DNA of 21,443 bases. It comes from Halovulum sp039190275. GTDB lineage: Bacteria > Pseudomonadota > Alphaproteobacteria > Rhodobacterales > Rhodobacteraceae. The position numbers and the translations under genes were made by a program. Within the stretch, counting starts at the first letter, position 1; each line of letters starts with the position of its first letter. The stretch spans positions 1 through 21,443 of the forward strand of contig JBCCYF010000074.1 of NCBI GenBank assembly GCA_039190275.1. Direction: 5' to 3'. This document shows positions 16,308 through 21,443 of the stretch, one piece after another. The notes beneath the pieces were generated by a model that was not told where the DNA came from, ran no database searches, and saw nothing but the letters and a program-made list of their open reading frames with translations.

Positions 16308-19300
16308 CTAGTCTTTCAGATAGTTGTACACCACCAGAAAATCCTCCATCGCCGTCCCGACCTGGCCAACCTCGCGGTCCACGACGACATGCAGATACCC
16401 ATGGCCCTTCGCGTCGTCGGGGTCCTTCATCCACTTGGCTTCCTGACAATGGATCTCCACATAGTTTCCGTCTTCCAGCGCAAGGACCGCAGGGCCGCGG
16501 ATTTGCAGGCTGGTTATCGGGCCAAGCCGACCGGCATAGTGTATCGGCAGATCGATCCTTAGGTTGCGATTGCCCAGGGGCTGAAAGCGCGCATCCTTAC
16601 CGCAGCTGAACATACGCTGTTCGGCCCGCTGCCGCTCGTTCTCGCGAATATAGGGGCCAAGTACGGTGTTTTCCCCATGGGGGCAGATCACCATATCCGC
16701 CAGGTCGAGCGTGTTGACCTTATCCGTTCGGACTTTGAAGAACACGCTGACAAACGAGGTCTCGCTGGTCGCATCAAGCGTGAATTGCGTTAAGTCAAAG
16801 CGCAAATTCGCCATTTGCCAGTGCTCTGACAGCCAGATGGGCTTTTCGGGCCAAACATCTGAATAGTTTTCGGTTCCATGTTCGTAGGTGATCCGCACAA
16901 ACGTGCTGAGCGGGCCGGGATAGTTGCTGCGTGCCAGCATCGACAGGTCAACCTCGTTCTCGATCAACTGGCTGACGTCCATCATGCGCTGACTCAGGAA
17001 ACAATAGCCTTCGGCATCCGCCTGGGCATTGTAGATCCGAATGAATTTGTCGGTCCGGGCGCGGCTGAGGCCATAGAGGCTGTTGTCCTGCTCTTGCGAA
17101 ACGATCAGCGCGCCGCGACGTTTGGAGGAGGGTATCAACCATTCATTGGCGACCGGTTGGTAGGGGCTGATCCCGTCGATACGACGGCCCGCGCTCCAGA
17201 ACTCGAATGCGCCGTTGACCATGGAGTTTCGAAGTTGCCCGGTGTTCTGGCTGCGCCGGTCATGGCGCGCCAGCATCGTCTGCATTTCACGCAGCATGCT
17301 GTCTTCGGGCGTGATGTCGTTGCGCTCCATAAGGGCGATGGCCTCTCGAATGCGGCCATAGGCGGCGAGCAGCTTAACGACCAGTGACGATGCCTGTTGC
17401 GAGTTTGGCCGGTACCGCAGATCGCGCAACTGATCCTCAAGTTCCGAAAACCTGCGCTTTTGTTGTGATTGGTCGATCCAGTATGAGTATTCGCGGTCGA
17501 CCGCCGTATAAAAGCCCAAGCGCATCACGCCACGTAGTTGTGCCAGATCGATGGGGCGGTGCGTGTCAAAGAACGGGCGCACGCCTCGGGTTTGGTTAAT
17601 GATGTACTTGCCCGAGTTCAGCTCTTTCATCATGCTTTCTTCGTCGGCGCGATAGTCGAATAGCAGTTCGGGCACAAACTGCATCTTGGCGCCCGACAGA
17701 AACGCGCGGTTAAAGAACTCGTAATCCTCGCAGCCGAGAGCATATTCCTCGGTAAAGCCACCTATCCGCTCAAAAACTTCGCGCCGTACCAGGGAGTTTG
17801 CGTCCCCGAAGGTGTTGCCGAACAACGCCAGTGGCAGTGACGGTCCAATGGGTAGGTAGATGTCATAGGGCACGCGTTCCGTCCCGACGGACCGGAAGAG
17901 GCGCGATACGGTGTTCAGGATATCAGCGCCACTGGTGACGGCCACCCGTGTCAGAACCTCGATCTCGTTCGGCATAGCGAAGTTATCGTCGTCCATGAAC
18001 AACAGGTACGTGCCGTTCGCGTGCCGCACGCCCAGGTTTCGCGCAGCACCCAGATACCGGTTCTTTTGCCGCAGCAGACGCACGCGCGGATCGTCCAGAC
18101 GCTCGACCATTTCAGTAACAGTGCGCACATCCGCCGCCGTGCTGCCATCGTCCACAATGAAAATTTCAATGTTCTCATAGGTTTGTGCCAGCAGACTGCT
18201 CAGCGCTACAGTCAGCGTTGAGGGACGATTGTGGTGCACCAGGATGACCGAGACGAGGGGAGACTGTTCAACAACAACCGGCGGGCCGGTGTCTTCGGAC
18301 ACGGTATGACCCAGGGAGCGCTCGGTGGATCGATCGAGCGAGACAAGTGCATTCCAGGGTTTCGGTGGCTCCGGTGGGGTTGCGGCAAGCTCTTCGAGGA
18401 ACGCGTCCCAATGCTCCGCTGCGTTCAAATGCGTCTCGTGAACGCCGGCCAGAATGATACCGTCGCGCAACGCTTCGGCGATCCGCTCGCCCAGGATATG
18501 AGGTTTGGGTTCAACCAAAACCGCATCACGGTGCGCCTCGGTTGGCAGGGTACTCAGCGCACCGCGGTCCGAAAAAAGGGTTGGGATACCGAAGGCCAAA
18601 CACTCATAGGCCGTCAGCCCAAAGGACTCATCCACCGACGGCACCACCGCGAGCGGACGGTGCGAGATCAGGTAGTTGATAGCCTCTTCATGGTTATAGT
18701 TGTTCAAAAACTGGATGTCGCAATCCCAGCTTTCGGCGTATTCAAGCACCGAGCTGGCGGAGTTGCGGTCCGAGTTTGTGCAAAACGCCCCCAGAAAGGT
18801 GATCTTCTTTGGAAGCGTAAGCTTATGCTTGTGCATGTATTTGATCGCGTCGAGGAAGGTGAAGAAGCCCTTGCGGATCTCAAGCCGTCCGAAGAACACC
18901 ACCTCCTCGATCTTCTCCACATGCTCGCCCGGTTGCAGGCCGGAGTGCAGGTCGACCCGGTCCGGCAACAGGTTGCTGATTGCACGGCTGGTCGGGGGAA
19001 GCGTCCAGCCCTGCTCGGCACACCAGTCGAGGATGTGCTGACTAGGGGCGACGATGAAATCCGAATACTCAGCCTGCTTACGTTCCATTTCATAGAGGCC
19101 GATGTTCTGGACATCGTCGCCGACCATGTTCAGCGTGCGGGCCCATTCCGATGGGCCGTGAACAACCGTGCCCAGATGGGTGTCCTGAAACCCCAGGCCC
19201 AGGCGGCGGGCGAGCGCTGTGTAATACCCCAGGCCCAGGTAGTCATGGAAAATGATGACATCGAACGTCTGGTCCCAGGCTTCCAGAAATTGCTTCACCG

Positions 19301-19550
19301 CAAATGATCGCTTGGGGATCATGTCTTGCGGATAGAAATTGTCAAAGTTCGCGCGAACGAAGGTTATGTTGCGTTGTGCGAAATAGTCCTCCCATTCCGG
19401 AACTTCGTCGTCTGCCAGCCCCGGGTGGACGTAGAGGACAGTGACATCATGGTTCTGCGCGTGGTGTTCGGCCTGCCCGGCCAGCGCGGTTGCGATACCC
19501 CCGCCGCTGAAAGGACCTAAAATCTCCAGCGCAACGAAACAGATCTTCAT
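16308..19550 (-). CDS. large double glycosyltransferase, GT4 plus GT2, with C-terminal sandwich-like tail
   Basis: A 1080-residue protein with two sugar-transferase modules. The N-terminal GT4 (GT-B fold) part spans about residues 1-385, with GGGIATALAG near the start, FFGRLEIRKGF at about 219-229, and the E-x7-E catalytic pair Glu308 and Glu316. The GT2 (GT-A fold) part spans about 432-690, with SVILVHHNRP, DDGS at 467-470, the metal site MDDDN at 519-523 and ED at 608-609. A helical linker follows (about 695-770). The tail from about 775 begins NSMVNGAFEFW and includes FLSQRMMDVSQLIENEVDLSM, resembling the jelly-roll modules of phage tail and carbohydrate-binding proteins. No signal peptide or membrane span is seen. 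Such proteins build cell-surface polysaccharides, but no other polysaccharide genes are present here and the product is unknown. AAGGA lies seven bases before the ATG on the minus strand. Confidence 0.88.
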   Translation of the reverse strand: MKICFVALEILGPFSGGGIATALAGQAEHHAQNHDVTVLYVHPGLADDEVPEWEDYFAQRNITFVRANFDNFYPQDMIPKRSFAVKQFLEAWDQTFDVIIFHDYLGLGYYTALARRLGLGFQDTHLGTVVHGPSEWARTLNMVGDDVQNIGLYEMERKQAEYSDFIVAPSQHILDWCAEQGWTLPPTSRAISNLLPDRVDLHSGLQPGEHVEKIEEVVFFGRLEIRKGFFTFLDAIKYMHKHKLTLPKKITFLGAFCTNSDRNSASSVLEYAESWDCDIQFLNNYNHEEAINYLISHRPLAVVPSVDESFGLTAYECLAFGIPTLFSDRGALSTLPTEAHRDAVLVEPKPHILGERIAEALRDGIILAGVHETHLNAAEHWDAFLEELAATPPEPPKPWNALVSLDRSTERSLGHTVSEDTGPPVVVEQSPLVSVILVHHNRPSTLTVALSSLLAQTYENIEIFIVDDGSTAADVRTVTEMVERLDDPRVRLLRQKNRYLGAARNLGVRHANGTYLLFMDDDNFAMPNEIEVLTRVAVTSGADILNTVSRLFRSVGTERVPYDIYLPIGPSLPLALFGNTFGDANSLVRREVFERIGGFTEEYALGCEDYEFFNRAFLSGAKMQFVPELLFDYRADEESMMKELNSGKYIINQTRGVRPFFDTHRPIDLAQLRGVMRLGFYTAVDREYSYWIDQSQQKRRFSELEDQLRDLRYRPNSQQASSLVVKLLAAYGRIREAIALMERNDITPEDSMLREMQTMLARHDRRSQNTGQLRNSMVNGAFEFWSAGRRIDGISPYQPVANEWLIPSSKRRGALIVSQEQDNSLYGLSRARTDKFIRIYNAQADAEGYCFLSQRMMDVSQLIENEVDLSMLARSNYPGPLSTFVRITYEHGTENYSDVWPEKPIWLSEHWQMANLRFDLTQFTLDATSETSFVSVFFKVRTDKVNTLDLADMVICPHGENTVLGPYIRENERQRAEQRMFSCGKDARFQPLGNRNLRIDLPIHYAGRLGPITSLQIRGPAVLALEDGNYVEIHCQEAKWMKDPDDAKGHGYLHVVVDREVGQVGTAMEDFLVVYNYLKD

Positions 19551-19563
19551 TCTTCATTCCTTC

Positions 19564-19612
19564 GGGGCCGTTTGGCCCCCGTCTCCCAACCAGCGGGAAA
19601 GCTATGTGTCAA
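19564..19612 (-). promoter_or_regulatory. candidate promoter and leader hairpin of the glycosyltransferase gene
   Basis: On the minus strand CTTGACA places a perfect -35 hexamer, TTGACA, at 19607-19612; no good -10 follows at 16-18 bases. At 19564-19579 GGGGCC and GGCCCC form a perfect six-pair hairpin with a four-base loop. It lies at or near the expected transcript start and only a few bases before the AAGGA ribosome site. It might limit ribosome access or protect the 5' end. Both points are inference. Confidence 0.35.
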
Positions 19613-19944
19613 GCGGACGGACAATTCCAGCTATAACAGCCCTTTATCCTGCATGGTTTTTAAGGATCGAACGCGACAGCAACAGTATTTGGACAAAACC
19701 GGCCACACCCGAAGCGTATCGGCCCGGAAAACATTCCAAGGATCGCTTCGGGCACCAGTTTAAGGACTTTCGCAGGTTTGCAATAGCCCCAAACTGAACC
19801 GCGACATATCCGAACACTTGGGCGATGCAGAACCAGAGGGGATCCGGAGGTGTACACGCACGGACCGGGTTAGCGGCTTGGACTTGAGGCGCCCGAGCTC
19901 GGCATCGACCCGTGCTCGTCCCCGGTTTTGGGTGATCGGAGGGG
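19613..19944. other. gene-free stretch with an imperfect inverted repeat
   Basis: No frame here looks coding. One feature stands out: CCCGAAGCG (19708-19716) and CGCTTCGGG (19744-19752) are perfect inverted nine-base arms. They extend to twelve pairs with one bulged base (ATC with GAT), around a loop of about 20 bases. It has no T run on either strand and lies about 190 bases past the tlpA-like stop, so it is unlikely to be a classic terminator. No tRNA or other known RNA was recognised. Confidence 0.4.
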
Positions 19945-20526
19945 TCAGCTTCCCCCGGCCATAAGAAGGTCCATGATCGCCCGGGTGCTGTCTGAGGTCC
20001 AGTCCGCACCGCCCTGAAGGCGGGCGATCTCGTTCCCGTCCCTATCGATGACCACCGACACCGGCAATCCCAGCACGCCCATCCGGCGGGCCGCCGCACT
20101 GCGGTTATCCAGATAGGTTGTCAGCGTCTCAATCCCCAACTCCGCATTGAACTTCCTGATCCCTTCGGGCGAATTGCGGCCGGTTGCAATCGCAATCACA
20201 TCGAAGTCTGGGCCATTCAGATCCTTGTTCAGCGTATCCAGCGCCGGTTTTTCATGCCGGCAGGGCGCGCACCATGTGGCCCAGAAATTGATGATCCTGA
20301 TCTTGCCGTTGCTCTCAGCGATAGTGTGCTCGGTCCCATCAAGGGTCAGATAGGGCACATCCCCCGCCGGCTTCGGGGCATCATGGACCACCAGTTTGCG
20401 CATGTCCCCCTCTCGTAGCTCGGTGACCTGGGCCAGTGTTTCGGCACTGATCTGCTGCGCCTGAGCTGGAATTGCGGTCAGGCCAAGGGCTAAGTATAGA
20501 AGCGGGATCAACATACGGCGGGTCAT
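19945..20526 (-). CDS. TlpA-like periplasmic thiol:disulphide reductase
   Basis: A 193-residue thioredoxin-fold protein of the TlpA/ResA group. Residues 1-23 form a Sec signal peptide with an AQA cleavage site, so it acts in the periplasm, free or loosely attached. The redox site is WCAPC (Cys86 and Cys89) in the NFWATWCAPC context, and the cis-proline lies near 155 in GLPVSVV. Relatives keep cytochrome c or oxidase-assembly cysteines reduced; the exact partner here cannot be told. The gene is divergent from argH with 30 bases between start codons. A TlpA-like gene beside argH recurs in Rhodobacterales as far as I know, with no clear functional link. Confidence 0.9.
   Translation of the reverse strand: MTRRMLIPLLYLALGLTAIPAQAQQISAETLAQVTELREGDMRKLVVHDAPKPAGDVPYLTLDGTEHTIAESNGKIRIINFWATWCAPCRHEKPALDTLNKDLNGPDFDVIAIATGRNSPEGIRKFNAELGIETLTTYLDNRSAAARRMGVLGLPVSVVIDRDGNEIARLQGGADWTSDSTRAIMDLLMAGGS
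20472..20500 (+). promoter_or_regulatory. candidate argH promoter inside the tlpA-like gene
   Basis: TTGCGG (20472-20477) and TATAGA (20495-20500) are separated by exactly 17 bases, the best -35/-10 pair noticed in the window. Transcription would start near 20507, about 50 bases before the argH ATG. The site lies within the signal-peptide codons of the divergent gene, so the argH transcript begins antisense to its 5' end. Confidence 0.5.
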
Positions 20527-20556
20527 AGCGTCTCACTTTCAGCGAAGGGTTCGGTC

Positions 20557-21443
20557 ATGTCGGACAAGTCCAGCAATCAGATGTGGGGCGGCCGCTTTGC
20601 CGAGGGTCCCGACGCTGTCATGGAAGCAATCAATGCCTCCATCGGGTTCGACAAACGCATGGCTGCGCAGGACATCGCCGGCAGCCGCGCCCACGCCGCC
20701 ATGCTGGCCGCCTGTGGTGTCATAACCGATAACGATGCGGAGGCGATCGGGAAAGGCCTGCTCACAGTCTTGTCAGAAATCGAAGACGGATCGTTCCAGT
20801 TTTCAACGGCGCTTGAAGACATCCACATGAATGTCGAAGCACGTCTGGCCGAACTGATCGGCGACCAGGCGGGGCGGCTTCACACGGCCCGTTCGCGGAA
20901 TGACCAGGTGGCCACGGATTTCAAGCTGTGGGTCAGGGATCAACTGGATGCCGCCCATACCGGACTGGCCGCGTTGATGCAGGCGCTGCTGGCCCAGGCC
21001 GAAGTCGGGGCGGACTGGGTCATGCCTGGGTTTACCCACCTACAGGTCGCGCAACCGGTCACCTGGGGCCATCACATGATGGCCTATGTCGAGATGTTTG
21101 GCCGCGACGCGGATCGGATGCGGGATGCCAGGTCCCGGTTGAACGAGAGCCCGTTGGGCGCGGCCGCGCTCGCCGGGACATCTTTCCCGATTGACCGCGA
21201 TATGACCGCCCGGGCCTTGGGGTTCGATCGGCCGTCGGCGAATTCGCTGGACGCGGTTGCTGACCGCGATTTCGCCCTTGAGTTTCTGAGCGCCGCGTCG
21301 ATCTGTGCGATGCACCTTAGCCGCCTGGCGGAGGAGCTGGTGATTTGGTCCTCGGCCCAATTCCGGTTTGTCGCACTTTCCGACCGGTTTTCGACCGGCT
21401 CCTCGATTATGCCACAGAAGAAAAACCCGGATGCGGCCGAACT
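20557..21443 (+). CDS. argH: argininosuccinate lyase, 3' end beyond the window
   Basis: Cytoplasmic enzyme of arginine synthesis that splits argininosuccinate into arginine and fumarate. The first 295 residues are present, out of about 460 usual for the family. It opens NQMWGGRFAEG, has the ARSRNDQVATD motif at about 111-121, the catalytic-region His161 in GFTHLQVAQP, and the superfamily signature GSSIMPQKKNPD at about 281-292 with the active-site serine. The sequence is cut at the right edge two bases into a codon. The ATG at 20557 is preceded by GAAGGG. The short 30-base gap to the divergent gene means its promoter must lie inside that gene. Confidence 0.97.
   Translation, partial: MSDKSSNQMWGGRFAEGPDAVMEAINASIGFDKRMAAQDIAGSRAHAAMLAACGVITDNDAEAIGKGLLTVLSEIEDGSFQFSTALEDIHMNVEARLAELIGDQAGRLHTARSRNDQVATDFKLWVRDQLDAAHTGLAALMQALLAQAEVGADWVMPGFTHLQVAQPVTWGHHMMAYVEMFGRDADRMRDARSRLNESPLGAAALAGTSFPIDRDMTARALGFDRPSANSLDAVADRDFALEFLSAASICAMHLSRLAEELVIWSSAQFRFVALSDRFSTGSSIMPQKKNPDAAE

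Noticed and set aside
18231..19307. Plus-strand open frame of 358 codons opposite the glycosyltransferase
   Set aside because: It is a shadow of the minus-strand gene, with no recognisable domain and no ribosome site.

Overview
The window reads as chromosomal DNA from a GC-rich alphaproteobacterium. A Rhodobacterales (Roseobacter-like) host is the best guess. The reasons are strong G/C at third codon positions, CTTGAC-type -35 elements with weak -10 elements, a NasS/NasT-controlled assimilatory nitrate cluster of the alphaproteobacterial kind, and a thioredoxin-fold protein divergent from argH. The taxonomic call is inference. No 16S, tRNA, integrase, transposase, CRISPR array or phage gene was seen.

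Positions 1-644 hold the left-edge remainder of a possible minus-strand membrane-protein frame and the promoter region of nasT. Positions 645-14038 are one compact plus-strand nitrate assimilation cluster. In order it encodes NasT (ANTAR antiterminator), NasS (cytoplasmic nitrate/nitrite sensor), an RNA leader with two hairpins and an intrinsic terminator, NrtA (periplasmic nitrate-binding protein), NrtB (permease), a double-ATPase Nrt subunit, a single-domain globin, NirB and NirD (NADH nitrite reductase), the molybdenum nitrate reductase NasA, and CysG (siroheme synthase).

The parts form one pathway. The ABC transporter imports nitrate, NasA reduces it to nitrite, and NirBD reduces nitrite to ammonium with NADH. 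CysG makes the siroheme that NirB needs. The globin probably handles nitric oxide formed as a by-product. NasS holds NasT inactive without nitrate; with nitrate, free NasT is expected to bind the leader RNA at 2497-2540 and let polymerase pass the terminator at 2553-2610. From the ATPase gene to nasA every junction is a 1- or 4-base stop/start overlap, so translation is probably coupled.

Positions 14039-16307 hold a split-barrel flavin-type protein (plus strand), a start-less ferredoxin-domain remnant (minus) and a two-domain universal stress protein (minus). Positions 16308-19550 (minus) hold one very long gene for a double glycosyltransferase, GT4 then GT2, with a C-terminal tail that resembles a jelly-roll carbohydrate-binding module. 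A 394-base stretch without a gene follows. The right edge has a periplasmic TlpA-like thioredoxin (minus) and the first 295 codons of argH (plus), whose start codons are only 30 bases apart.

The points most worth a second look are the ANTAR leader with an atypical seven-base second loop, the double ATPase in which both degenerate motifs should fall in the same ATP site, the globin inside the transporter-reductase operon, and the GT4-GT2 protein with its unusual tail. Most of the window is otherwise a recognisable pathway, and I found no convincing wholly new system.
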